Positions 11,720 through 22,800 of a stretch of DNA of 64,000 nucleotides are shown here, in pieces. Source of the DNA: Ceratothoa steindachneri. Taxonomy: Eukaryota; Arthropoda; Malacostraca; Isopoda; Cymothoidae. Made by a program: the position numbers and the translations under genes. The notes below the pieces were generated by a model that was given only the letters and a program-made list of their open reading frames with translations, was not told the origin of the DNA and searched no databases. Every line of letters begins with the position of its first letter. Within the stretch, counting starts at the first letter, position 1. The stretch is from NCBI GenBank assembly GCA_963969495.1, contig OZ018321.1:101991578-102055577 (forward strand), written 5' to 3'.

Positions 11720-12905
11720 TTGCTTCAGCAATCTTCAAGTTTTTTCATTTGTTGATTAGTAGAAGGTTTGGAAATTTTCGGCAATGTTGGGGATTTTATT
11801 CCAGCTGTGGGTCCCATTAAGATGTTCAGGTATTTTACTGATTTTGTATCGGTGTTGGTTTGCTCGTGCTGTAATATTCTTTGTAGTATAACCGATGTAT
11901 GACAGCTCACAGTTGTCTATAGGGCATAAGTATTGATACACTACATGATTATCGGTTTTTCGCCGCTCTCGTGTAGAAAACCTTGAAGAGAGCTTACAGC
12001 TTTTTTAATAGCATTGTACTACCATTTTCGTGTTTTCTTCTTTAGGAGCTATGTGTTGTTTTAGGATGTTTCCGAGTGACTTTTCTTCCGATTTCATGGG
12101 GTTGGGATTTGGGGATTCTATGTAAAATTTGATCGAAGGCTGTTCTTCTTTCTTCGTTCTTTTAAAAAGTGTATCGAGGGTTCTGGATATTATTTTTCGA
12201 TTTGTACCTGAGGGAACTCATTGTTTATTAAAACTTTCGTTATACGTTTGACTTCCATGACGAAAAGTTGACATGTGGATCATATCTTATATAATCGATG
12301 TATTAGTGTCTTGATTAGAGAGAGATTACATTTTTCAGGGGAGTTGGAGTTATAATTGAGGTATACCCTTTGTCAGTCTGTTTGATGTATATTGATGTAT
12401 TTATTTCTCTATTTGATTCTTGGATAATTTTTATATCAAGAAAGTTGAATATTTTTTTGAATGGCTGCTCATAAGTGAATTTTAGTACACCTACTTCTTG
12501 TAGTTTATTGAAGAAAAGAGGGATATGGCTTTCTTCCTTAAATAATGCCATCGTGTCGTCAACATATCGGGTGTAAATTATCGGATTGAAATGTTTTTTA
12601 GCCATTCGTACTTTATTCTCTAATTCTGCCATATAGGAACTGAATCCTTCTGCAGGTATGTTTTACCATTGTAATCAGATTGAGTTTGTGCAGCAGTTAA
12701 TTAATAATACTTCCAGTATTGATTTGGGTATTAAGGGTGGCGTTAATTCGTCGTGGTTATATACACTATTTAGAATTATTTTAATTGTCGGTAACACGCG
12801 GACGTTGGTGAATAGGGATTCTAGGTCGAGAGATGCTAAGTTTTTGATGTTAAGAATTTTAAGGTCTTTTATCTGGAGTAGCAATACATCCGATGATTTC
12901 CAATG
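11720..12905 (-). pseudogene. Penelope-like element: reverse transcriptase and GIY-YIG endonuclease
   Basis: The minus strand encodes, in order, ASLDLESLFTN (about 12800-12840), the RT catalytic motif YTRYVDDTMALF (YVDD at 12555-12566) and NFLDIKI. Next comes a GIY-YIG nuclease with CPIDNCELSYIGYTT (YIGYTT at 11882-11899), followed by the conserved R...H helix. RT followed by a C-terminal GIY-YIG domain defines canonical Penelope-like elements. Frames are broken by several shifts and stops, so it is inactive. The part of the RT that should precede this piece lies immediately adjacent but on the opposite strand. Confidence 0.85.
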
Positions 12906-13160
12906 TATTTATGATTTAAGTAAGGATAAAGACAAATTTACTGAATGTAAAAGCGATGTGTTCGAAAATAATATAAAATACATTAACAAACTTGCAAGAA
13001 GCATCAAGGACGAGAACATTGCAACAAAAATAAAAAGAATAGAAGAATACAACCACGGACATCTATATGGACTACCTAAATTGCATAAGAACTGACCGAT
13101 CCCCCATTGCACCCTGTAATATCTTTGAGTGGCACTGTAACCCATGACATTGTCAAATAT
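12890..13160 (+). pseudogene. Inverted 5' segment of the Penelope-like element
   Basis: The plus strand reads CIYDLSKDKDKF...KRIEEYNHGHLYGLPKLHKN (12900-13095), then GTVTHDIVKYI after a frameshift. The LYGLPKLHK motif belongs upstream of the catalytic RT blocks in Penelope-like elements. It therefore belongs to the same insertion as the minus-strand RT but is reversed. The junction falls at about 12890-12905. The likely cause is an inverted 5' end made during target-primed reverse transcription. Confidence 0.75.
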
Positions 13161-13202
13161 ATCTATCAACCAGACCACCAGACCTTGTGTTACTTATGAG
13201 GA

Positions 13203-15060
13203 TTACTTACGGCAATCTTCCTCGATCTATATAAAGCATACGATACGGTTTGGCAACGTCTCATTCTCCAGAAATTACACAAGATGGGCTTCCCAGGACC
13301 ACTGCCAATCTTCGTCCAAAATTTCCCTCGTAATATAAACTTCTCGGTTGACCTTCTAGGAGTTTGCTACCCCTACCATGCAACAACTTCAGGGCGTAGC
13401 TCAGGGTAGCATCAATAGTAAAATCCTTTCTATATTAACGAAAAAAAGGCCGGCTCTCAATGTCACACCACCAATCAAATGCTCCCTTTATGAGAGAGAC
13501 TATGCTATTAGGCATAGAGGGATGGAGCCCTTATGAATGCTCCCTTCAGTTTCAGACAGCCATTACTGCAATAAGAAATTATACCATCGAGTCACATTCA
13601 CAAGGAGAGGACAAATCCCAATATTTCCAATATCTATACAAACCTCCAACAAAGTTAAATTCCTTGGTCTCACATTTGACCAGAGGATGACGTGAAAACA
13701 CTATGTTGACGATTTGCGCAGGTGATCGAACACGATCTCAACCTAGTAAAATAAATATTTCACCAGCAATAGGGCTCTAACCGAAGATCTATTCTCCCCA
13801 TACAGCAAATTCCTCTGCTAACCAACCTAGACTATGGGAGCAATTTATATGCAGCAGCAACAGCAGCACGTTAAAAGACTGGACCCTTTCCACCCTCATA
13901 TTTTAAGAGCAGCTACTGGGGCATTGAAAAGCTCCCTAGTCATCTCATTATGTGATGAAACAGGTTTACCCCCTTTCCTATTCGGCAGGTATGAGTACGC
14001 TTTACGTATTTCATACGCTGCTATCGAAAAAATAACTAAATCCTTCGAACGATCCAAAATTCACGCCCACCAGAAGCTAATAGGACTTGCATATATTACT
14101 TTTAGACGAGAAGCATCGGCAAGATACTAAAGGAACTTCATTTCCCACAGATGAACATCCACTCTGAAGACAAGCCCGCAACTCTTCCCCAGAAACAAAC
14201 CAACCTAAAGCAATGTCTGCGAAAGACATACACTCCAAATCATGAATTTTTCTCTCAGTAAAGGCACAGCGTTTAGGATAAGGAGAGGTAAACTGTGTAG
14301 CCATGCTTTCGGATAAAATAAGCATAGCATATCTACCATAAACAACATCGGTTCTTACAGCCGGAGTAACTGCAAGTTATATAGCCATTAAGGCCATAAC
14401 CCCAAATAACCAGGATAACTACACAATATACTAAGACTCTGTAAGTTGGCCCCTACTCTTCCAGGGGCAAAAGAAGTGACACTCTATATTGTTTGCCATC
14501 ATAGATGAGAAATGAGACACCCCTCATAACATCCAAATCTACTGGTGTTCCGGTCATATGGGTATGAAAGGAAACGAGGAGCAAATAAAGAAACATCCTC
14601 CAACATTCATATTAATCCCATGAAAACCCATTAGAAAGACTATATAAACCTATGAAAAAGCGCATACACACGATGTGGAAAACCACCTCTGAGAGAAATG
14701 AACTCCCTTATCTGAAAATTACAAAGGGAGAACATCTTAAATGGTCGTCATCATTCCATAAAAAAGGGAAAGATGAGGTGGTAATATTACATCTTGGACA
14801 TACAAACATAACACATAGCTTCCGGTTCTTAAACTCTCAAGTCCATCAGTGTAACCAGTGCAACACACAATTAACAATAAAGCATATGTCAATAAATTGC
14901 TCACTTCATACTCATAATCAAAACATATTTCTTGAACCCAACCCAAAGTTAAAGACATTCCTCTGAGACAAAAGAATCAAAATAGAAAACGTTGGGAAAT
15001 ATCTGAAAGCTACCAATTTATATATTAGAATTTAACGAAACACGATAACTTAAAAAGCCC
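13203..15060 (+). pseudogene. I-like non-LTR retrotransposon ORF2, 3' half (RT + RNase H)
   Basis: The plus strand shows the RT block AIFLDLYKAYDTVWQRLI (about 13215-13270), GVAQGSI (13395-13415) and VKFLGLTFDQRMT (13655-13690). These are followed by RLDPFHPHILRAATGALKSS (13870-13930). RNase H remains as IQIYWCSGHMGMKGNEEQ (about 14535-14590). The C-terminal domain has LGHTNITHSF and a C..C...LTIKH...C motif (14790-14900). It is 5'-truncated inside the RT, directly beside the Penelope-like element. Stops and frameshifts are frequent. The domain order indicates the I superfamily; the exact clade (I, Nimb or relatives) is not resolved. Confidence 0.85.
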
Positions 15061-15107
15061 GAATAGTCCCATAAATGGGTGTAAGTGGGCTCAAAGCTAA
15101 TTAAAAA

Positions 15108-15400
15108 AAGTAAGCACTGTTGTAAACACTTTTGTGAAGATGGAATAATGCCATTCTCATAAAGAAGTGCTATAAACAGTCTTGGGAAGATGGAATCCTG
15201 GTAAACTAATAAAGCAGTGATATAAACAGTTTTGGGAAGATGGAATTATCGCATCAAGCAGTGTTTCAAGTAATTTAAGAAGAAGAACTCCTGGCAATCT
15301 CATCAAAAAATGCTATAACTAGTTTGGGAAAGATAATATCCCGGCAATCTCATCAAGCAATGTTGTAAACAGGTTTGTGAAGATGAAATCATCTGTAAAC
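15108..15400. repeat. Degenerate minisatellite, about six units of 45-52 bp
   Basis: The core AAGCAGTG.TATAAACAG.TTTGGGAAGATGGAAT recurs at about 15111, 15162, 15213, 15255, 15307 and 15356. Units differ by substitutions and small gaps. The array begins just past the 3' end of the I-like fragment at 13203-15060 and could be part of its 3' UTR. Confidence 0.8.
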
Positions 15401-16854
15401 ATATCAGAAGCTCGAGATGGTAGAGGATAGCCCCTTGCTGTCCCGTCTCTAGAGAGGAAGAGGCCGCGCTTGGCGGCGGGTCTCTCTTTGCTTGCGGGCA
15501 CCCAATATTTCCTTTTGTTTCAACCTTATTATATAAAATGGAAGAGAGACGAATAAAATCAGATATTATGACCTCTCAATGAGTTGGGAAGTAAATAAAA
15601 TATGTCCTTAAAGGTAATAAGAAACATCCAGAGTGTGATATTGTACAAGGATTCGGCCTGCGGATGTGAGCTAAGATGGGCCTTGGTAACCTATCCCGTC
15701 GTAAGGATGACTTTGTCCTTGATCTCTAATCCATAAAGGCTGGGGTCAGGGTAGCCAACCTATACATATATACACTGGACGTGGTGAGCAGAGTCTGCTA
15801 CACAGCAAAGACCACAACTTATACCTCATATCAATATTGGGCTTTCGTGCTTCGCAGAAGGTAGGAAGTTCACGGTGTATCCTACACTCGTTCAAGTTCT
15901 AGGAAAAGACCGAAAGCGCTTGAGCCACCAATACCTTTCTGAATAATATGATGAAACGTTGGAAAGGGTTAGTTTACGGTAATTAATAGAGGGAATATGG
16001 ATTGCTGGATCTACTAAGGAATAGGTTGGGTGGCGAGTCAAAGAGTTCGAGTCAACGTATTGATCTAGGCTTTTGCTAATGGAATTGGGAAGTGGAAAAA
16101 GTGCCGTTACTCCGAGTAATCGTTGTAAAACTTTTCAAAAATCTTCTTATTAACTCAAAATAGTAGCAATTTTCACTGATCCCGACGACTGATTCAAAAA
16201 CAAAGGAATCATGTTACTTTAATGGGACCAATCTTCTGCGCGTCTACGTCAAATTTGTACTCATAATATTCAATTTTTTTAACATTGTGAGATAATGCAT
16301 TTTTTGTCATTGTTAGAGACATGCCCTCTCTCTGAGTCATTTCTATTATAAGTAACATATTTAAAATCTAGCTCGCTCTATCAATTGATCCTTGTTGAAT
16401 ATTTTCTAACCTTTGATTTTAAATTTACTCCCGAATTTCTATTTGCAATGGCCACCCAACATTTTCTTATAGCGAATAAACCCAAATGTTTTGAGAGAGC
16501 AAAGAATTAAATTCAGCTATTTATTTCCTAAGTTTGGCAAATCTAAAATACAAATAATGAAGTTCTGTGTTTAAATGTACGGTTCGTTGCTCTAAGTTTT
16601 TGAGAATAACCATTTGCTTCGGTCAAGTTTCTAAGGCTCAACGTTCATTTGTTCCTGATGAATTTAATGAACCTGCCTGCGTCTATCTAAAAATTGTCCA
16701 TGGCAATCCGAACCGATTTGGTTTAAATGGATACGATCTTAGGTAAGAGCTCAGGGTCCTGGAATTCCTGTTTTAGATAGTTTGGAAGATTTCATATAAT
16801 TTACTTACCGAGCGTTGTGTAAATTTGGCCTACTGAACTCAATTTTGGAAACCT
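15401..16854. other. Unassigned spacer 5' of the LTR retrotransposon
   Basis: I see no domain motif. A GC-richer piece lies at about 15405-15510, and a moderately GC-rich tract at 15650-15930 resembles retroelement UTR in composition only. Confidence 0.4.
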
Positions 16855-17172
16855 TGTTATTAGGGAATGCCATCGAAGCCCCTCTATTCTTTCAAGACCA
16901 CGCAAAACAGTGTGAGAAGTTTAGGAAGTCGAGGAAGAATCCGTCACTCGCTTAATCACCGGTCCCAGCTGTGTCTGTTTTCAGACGCCGATCGTACCCC
17001 TCTTCCCTGCGATAACGCCGTGCGCGGCCATATTAACCTTACCCACATATCGCGAGGCAAGTTTGTTCGTCTGAAACGATGATTTATAATGAATTATGTT
17101 TGCTTAGACTAGCGCCAAGAATCCCTTGGGGACTGCAAGGCCCTGAGGCTTATATCAGAGCAGCCACCCGGG

Positions 17173-17179
17173 TATTTAA
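17173..17179 (+). promoter_or_regulatory. TATA-like element in the LTR
   Basis: TATTTAA sits in CCACCCGGGTATTTAACCCG. The equivalent TATTTAT is at 23673-23679 in the 3' LTR. Its position inside the LTR and its conservation between copies fit the element's promoter. The start site is not determined. Confidence 0.45.
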
Positions 17180-17690
17180 CCCGAAGCTCACCATCTCTCG
17201 AGGAGAATGAAAGCCCTCCGTCCTGACTACCGTCTGTTTCCCGTGCCCCCCCGCCGTAACTCGTCGTCGAAGATTTCGTCAGCAGATCTACCATCGTTAA
17301 GCTTTGGCCCCTATTTCAGAGGAAAGCTATCGAGCCCCCGTCTTCCTGGAGAGTTGTGCGGCCTTCTCATCTTCACCACCACTTCAAGATTCTCATTCTT
17401 TCGAGACTGTGACTCCTTGCCGATCAGCAGAAACGTATCGAGTTGAGATTACGTCTCCCTGAAGCAGATAAAATCTAATTCTTCATCATGAGATAATCCA
17501 ACACCATATTTGATTCCTCCTAGTCAGGACTCCCCGAAGTATCTTCCTGAAGACCTGCGTCGTTGTTTCTCATCCCACATCCAATTTATCCAGGCTTGAA
17601 GGTAAAGTGATGGTGTATGATCATCCCCAGATTACCTCGTTAATCTTCACTTAACTCATTTAACTAACATAAGTGATTTGTTCCCCCTTT

Positions 17691-17691
<1 letters not shown>

Positions 17692-17773
<82 letters not shown>
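17692..17773. repeat. (AT)n microsatellite within the 5' LTR
   Basis: About 80 bases of pure TA dinucleotides. The array falls where alignment of the two LTRs is lost. Confidence 0.95.
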
Positions 17774-17775
<2 letters not shown>

Positions 17776-17997
17776 CCCCCTTTTTCCATATATATTAAAA
17801 TTATATTGTTGGGTATTGATTTTATATATCCTTTGAACTGCTACTTTGCAAGCCATTAATCTATCCCGGTCAACCATAATTCGCACTCTTTATTTATCGC
17901 CCAGACTTATCTCCAGCCGCCTGTGTTCAGCTGTCCGCCCGTGCTTGTGGAAGACTCTTAGCGCCGAGCTAGTATACACAGGTATACCTCGACATAT

Positions 17998-18008
17998 TTA
18001 TATATATA

Positions 18009-18060
<52 letters not shown>
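17998..18060. repeat. (AT)n microsatellite at the LTR/leader junction
   Basis: A TA array with one short interruption (AACTA), immediately upstream of the putative primer-binding site. Confidence 0.93.
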
Positions 18061-18062
<2 letters not shown>

Positions 18063-18074
18063 ATTATCTTTATC

Positions 18075-18092
18075 TGGTGGCAGATAAATTGG
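18075..18092 (+). other. Candidate primer-binding site
   Basis: TGGTGGCAG begins with TGG, as expected for a site complementary to a tRNA 3' CCA end, and lies between the LTR and gag. I cannot identify the tRNA. The downstream leader has a perfect 8-bp hairpin ACTTGAGT-GGGGG-ACTCAAGT (18133-18153) and a TGGGTG...CACCCA hairpin (18498-18524) just before the gag start. Confidence 0.3.
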
Positions 18093-18538
18093 GGGGTTTT
18101 TTGTTTGAAAGAACCCTTTTTCTTTTCAAGTTACTTGAGTGGGGGACTCAAGTTAAGTTGCTCAGTAAGGAGTTTGCCAATTTCGTTCAAGGATATCCAA
18201 AGAAAGTGGAGCAAATTCTTTTATTTTTTGGATTTATCATTTTTTGTGTCAGCATTTTTTCACAATTTTATTTTAGTTGTGTGTTGTTTTTTTGGGGGGA
18301 GAACGATCTCTCTTAAAACCTCTCTACTAATCCTTGTACAGGATTAAAGGCCTATAATCATTGGTCACATAGAGATCAAGTTTTGAATTATTTTCTATGT
18401 TATTTTCTTTATTGCCTGCAATCTTTTTGTAAAAAAATCTCCCTTATTATTTTTTTATACGATCTTCAGAGCTTCATAATCTTTTCCGTCATTTCCTTGG
18501 GTGCGCCGAGCGGTTAGACACCCATTTACGCCAACAAG

Positions 18539-19665
18539 ATGTCCTCATTTGAGCGTTTCCGTCAACAAGGAGAGATCCTTGGATTGTCAGGCAATGACCT
18601 AGTTGCATATGCTCAGGAAGAAGAAAGAAATGAAAGGGTAGAAAAAACTAAGAGGAGCTGAAAAAAGAACAAAGAGAAGCTGAAGAGAGAAGAGAAAAAG
18701 GAGAAGCTGATGAAAGAGAAAGAATTCGTCAGCATGAGCGTGAGCTTAACAGGAATCATTTGGAATCTATTTCTGTTAGCTCGAGAAATGAATTCCCTTA
18801 AACCCCTTCAGTAAAGTAGCCAATGTTTAAAGATGGCTAGGATTTCGCCTACTTAACTCACTTTGAGAAAATTTTCGTAGTTAACCACTAGGATATTGAA
18901 GCCGATGGAGTCGCTCGACTAATTCCTCTCTTTAATAATAACCTCCGAGAAATCTTTATTTCACTCCCGGCCGAGGCTACTCTCGACTACTCCTCTCTCA
19001 AGACTGAATTATTATGGGGGGTTAATATGAATTCCGATTACTATAGGTCAAAGTTCCGTCAGGCGAGACTAATCCCTGGCCAGACCTACCGTCAATTTGG
19101 TTTCACCTTCCAGAGAACTTTCCAGTTCTAGTTAGACTGCGAGTCCCTAATTGATTTCGTTCTGCAGGATCAATTGATAGCTGCACTGCCCTTTGAAATC
19201 TGCACATTCGTGAAGGACAGACGCGTGTCATCTTTCAAGGAGTGCATAGAAGAAGCGGATGTGTATGCATCAAGCCGCCATCTTTACCCACAAGACCCCA
19301 ATAAATCTCATATCCCATCCCCCAAAAGTAAAAATAACTTCTGCAAATTTCCCTCGAAGAATTCACCCAAGTTTGTGATGGTCCCTGGTCCCTTTAAACC
19401 TAAGTACTATTATCCGCCAGAATCGAGGGATATTAAGCCCCTCATAAATAATCTCCCAGCTTCGGATTACCCTCTAGGCCCATAATTTGTTTTTCTTGCG
19501 AAGTTCCCGGCCATGTGAGAACCCACTGTCCACAAAACTCCCACTTTCGTTCTGCACCTAGACATCAAATTCACCAAATAAGTGCCTCTTTCTCTCATCC
19601 GCCCGCGTACCCTAAAACTCCAGCAACTTCCACAACAAGCAGTTCCCCGGGATAGCAAGTTAATT
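18539..19665 (+). pseudogene. gag (capsid/nucleocapsid) of the LTR retrotransposon
   Basis: The frame opens at ATG 18539 (MSSFERFRQQGEILGLSG) and runs into a highly charged EERREKGEADERERIRQHER segment typical of gypsy gag N-termini. A capsid-like block follows, with SDYYRSKFRQARLIPGQTYR (about 19035-19095). Its clearest open part is 19174-19485. After a stop, a single CCHC knuckle appears in another frame, C-FS-C-EVPG-H-VRTH-C at 19488-19529, which is exactly CX2CX4HX4C. Gag would package the element RNA in cytoplasmic particles. Stops and frameshifts near 18660 and 18800 onward inactivate it. Confidence 0.82.
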
Positions 19666-19679
19666 TCCTTTTTAAAAAA

Positions 19680-19995
19680 AGCGCCCCCGGTGAACTTGAG
19701 TTTGAAAATGGAACTGTTAATGGTTGCCGAGTGTCAACCCTCGTAAGAGACAGTGGATGCACTTGCTTCGTCGTCTCTGAAAAGTTGATCCCTCTAGTGG
19801 TCCCCAACCACGTTAAATTCGCAGTAGTCCATGACTACTTGTGACGTGCAAATCGGTTCTACGTGGTTTGCTGCTATCTCTAAGGCGAATACCTTACTGG
19901 TTGGGCCGTGTTTATCAGCCAGGCCCCGCAACTCTACCCTAACTCCGTCGCTCAGCCCGTCATCACGAGAGCCCAAGCTCTATAGGACACTGTTC
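19680..19995 (+). pseudogene. Retroviral-type aspartic protease region
   Basis: The motif LVRDSGCTCFVVSEKL (about 19737-19785) matches the active-site loop of retrotransposon proteases (D-S/T-G), followed by a hydrophobic flap-like stretch. An ITRAQAL linker (about 19960-19985) follows. Frame breaks occur at about 19850 and 19983. There is no RT between this and the integrase zinc finger near 20270, a gap of only about 500 bp. That gap is the key evidence for the unusual pol order. Confidence 0.68.
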
Positions 19996-19999
19996 ACCC

Positions 20000-21215
20000 C
20001 GTGTCTTTAAGGTCCCCTTATTCCCCAGAGTTTGCAGTCCTTCAAAACGAGACTTTTGCAAGCGCTCAAAAGGAATGCGCCGCTCTTCAGTCCATGCGGG
20101 AAAAATCGAAAAGTGACGAAAGTGGATCTGCCCTTGGTCAAAGAGAAGTCGCCTACACCATTAGCGACAAACTCCATTATTGCTCCAGCTCTGCTAAGGG
20201 TTAAACCCCCACTCGTTCGTTGTGAATCCCCCGGTCCCATGTTCCATAAGTCCTCTGAATCGCACACTATGGATTAATAGCTGGTCACTACAGTCACAAC
20301 AAAACGTTTCAGAGAATCTTCCATTATTTTTTCTCGCCCGGTGCTGCCAAAGAAATTACCGAGTTTTGCAGGTTGTGTGACATTTGCCAGAAGACTACAG
20401 CAAAAGGACAAATACCAAGTGCCCCCTTCCAGAAAACACAAATTGTCTCGGAGCCTTTTTTTTAGAGTTGCCATAGAGCTAATTGGCTCAATTCACCTCC
20501 GGTTTAGCGAAGGACACTCGTACGTCTTCACTCTTGTTGACTTTGCAACGAGATTCCTCGACGCAGTCCCCATTAAAAGTTTGATAGCGTGACTTGTGCG
20601 GCATCCCGAAGGAGATCATGTCCGAAAGAGGTAGACAGTTTATCTCTGAGCTAATGGAACACGTCGGTAAGCTACTTACGATCAAGCCCTTATTCACCTC
20701 TCCTTTTCACCCCGCCGCTAACGGCGTCTGTGGAAAGTTAAATGGCACTCTGAAGACCATTCTGAAAAAGTTATGCCATGCTCAGCCCCAAGAATGGCAT
20801 TGATAACTGCCGGTTCCCTGTTCGCCTCCTTCGAGCACTTGTATGGCCGAAATGTACGCGGACCAATGTGAATTTTGAATGAACTTTTTCTAATCCCCGC
20901 CTGAATGAGGAAATCAAGTCTTCTTCTTCTTACGTACTAGATATTCGGAACCGTTTGGAAGAAGGCGCCGATCTAGCGTACAAAAATTCGGACCTAAATT
21001 TAGAAAAATAAAGGATCCTATTTTGATGTTAGGTCTAAAAAAAGGCGATTCGAGCCCAGTGAAGAGGTGCAGCTCCCCCTATCCACGGAGACAAGCAAGC
21101 TCTTGTCCCAATAGAAAGGCCCTTTTACAATCCTAGAAGCCCGTGGTCCCGTAGATTACATAATACAGACCCCACTCAGGGAACAAATTGTTTTATGTAA
21201 ATATGCTTAAGCGCT
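20000..21215 (+). pseudogene. Integrase (zinc finger, DDE core, C-terminal GPF domain)
   Basis: The HHCC finger is visible as LAGHYSHNKT...ITEFCRLCDICQKT (about 20275-20400). The core follows with VAIELIGSI and FTLVDFATRF (20465-20560), then MSERGRQFISELM (20618-20656) and the third block NGVCGKLNGTLK (about 20720-20755). The C-terminal domain has KGPFTILEARGPVDYI (about 21115-21165). All three catalytic acids are altered: D to E at 20476-20478, D to E at 20624-20626 and E to G at 20732-20734. The W of the WKGPF motif is a TAG stop (21112-21114). The integrase is of gypsy type, but it sits upstream of RT. Confidence 0.86.
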
Positions 21216-22800
21216 ATCACCACCGCGCATGCATTAACAATATAATTGCCCTTGACGAAGAGGCAGTAATGGAAGCCTCTTATCTATCTGAGCCTCTTAA
21301 TTTAATCCAAACTGTATATGTCGAAGCGGACTAAAACTACTCTCTCCATTCGCTCACTGGTTCCCGTGTGAACTCTACCCCGCAACTCGATTTAAACCCC
21401 CAGTTGGAACCCCCTCAGAAGACGCAGTTGGCTCTTTTATTAGCTGAATTCCCACATGTAATTTGTGAGAAGCCTGGTTGCTCTTTATATTTTGAGCATG
21501 ATATAGCCCTAACCACCCAGGAGCCTATTAAATCTAAGCTCTACCCGGTACCCGTTCACTTGTGCCCTACTTTTAACGCCAAAGTGGAAAAATTGCTACA
21601 GTTAGGAATAATTGAACCTTCCACGTCGGATTATTGCTCTCCCAGTGATATGGTCAGAAAGCTGGATCAGTCTTTTCGCATGTACGTAGACTTTAGAAAC
21701 CTGAACGACGTAACATTTTTCGACGCTGAGCATATTACTTTGATAGACCAGAGCCTACATCTATTTAAAAAGGCAAAGTTTATTTCAAAGATAGACTTGT
21801 GTAAGTCCTACTATCAAATCCCCCTTAAGGATAGTGCCTGGGAATACACAGTATTTCCCAGAGAAAAAGGCCTTATGCAGTTTAAGCGTCTACCTTGTTA
21901 TTTAGTTACTGCCTGTAGTAACTATAAGAAATGATGCGCAGGATACTGGATGGGCTGTGTAACATTTCCTTTTACTTCGATAACGTTAACGTGGCCACCC
22001 GCACATGCGACCAGCATCTCACCTCCCTACAATCGCTTTTCAATAGGGTTCATGAAATCGGCCTCACTATAGGCCATAGCAAGTGTCATTTCGTCTATTT
22101 CACTATTAGGTACCTTGGTTTCCACATTGGTGAAAATCAAATGGCCCTTCAAAAGGAAAAGGTAAAGGCTATCGCCACCATGCCCCTCCCACGTAGTAAA
22201 AAGCAATTACGCTCTTTTCTCGGGTCGACATCCTTTTACCGACGTTTTGTCCCGAATTTCTCTGCCTTAGCAAACCCCCTTAGTTCCGTACTAAAGAAAG
22301 GTCCCAAACCCCCTCACATGGAAACTACAGATGACCGCCTACTTCCATGAGCTGAAGGAAAGACTAACATCAGCTCCCATACTCAGTCTCCCGAATACGA
22401 AAAAATCTTTTGGGATATGAACAAACGCTTGTAATGAAGGCATTAGTTGTTTCTTGCTCCCGTATGAAGAAGAAGGCAACAGTTACCCCATTGCTTACGT
22501 TAGCCGGAAGCTCTCGTCACGCGAAATGAACTATGCGGTCCAAGAACTTGAAGCTCTAGCGATCATATGGAGTGTACAGAAATTCCAATCATATTTGTTA
22601 GGTAAGGAGTTTGTGATCGAAATCGACCATCGCCCAATGGCTTACTTAAAGAATTGTAAAAGCCAGAACGGAAGGCTTATGCGTTGGAGTTTACTTCTAA
22701 TTGAATACCAATTCCGAATAAGGTACATTAAAGGGACCAAAAACTGTGTTGCAAAATGTCTAAGTAGGAATCTGGTCGATGATCCTCCCCCTGCGAAGTA
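21216..22800 (+). pseudogene. Reverse transcriptase and RNase H of the LTR retrotransposon
   Basis: The longest intact frame (21368-21934, 188 codons) has LYPVPVHLCPTF, LGIIEPSTSDYCSP, FRMYVDFRNLND and ISKIDLCKSYYQIPL, all standard Ty3/gypsy RT blocks. The palm continues at 21931-22350, with the catalytic YxDD changed to YFDN (21973-21984) and RYLGFHIG. Then come IATMPLPRSKKQLRSFLG and FYRRFVPNFSALANPL. RNase H and the tether region follow at 22454-22801 (YPIAYVSRKLSSREMNYAV, FVIEIDHRPMAYL, IKGTKNCVAKCLSR). The pol frame links directly from the integrase C-terminus into the RT N-terminal linker. Loss of an active-site D shows that it is dead. Confidence 0.9.

Larger units (their letters stand above)
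16855..18074 (+). repeat. 5' LTR (about 1.2 kb, including two AT microsatellites)
   Basis: It begins TGTTATTAGGGAATGCC and aligns with TGTGTGAGGAAATGGCC at the start of the 3' LTR. Shared blocks include CTATTCTTTCAAGACCAC, CGATAACGCC.TGCGCGG, CCAAGAATCCCTTG and TCTTTCGAGACTGTGACTCC. Alignment is clear to about 17640. From there to 18074 the 5' copy continues with (AT)n arrays and sequence that the truncated 3' copy lacks. The end is placed just before a primer-binding-site-like TGGTGGCAG, so the right boundary is uncertain. Relative to the 3' copy there is a small deletion near 16875. Confidence 0.8.
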
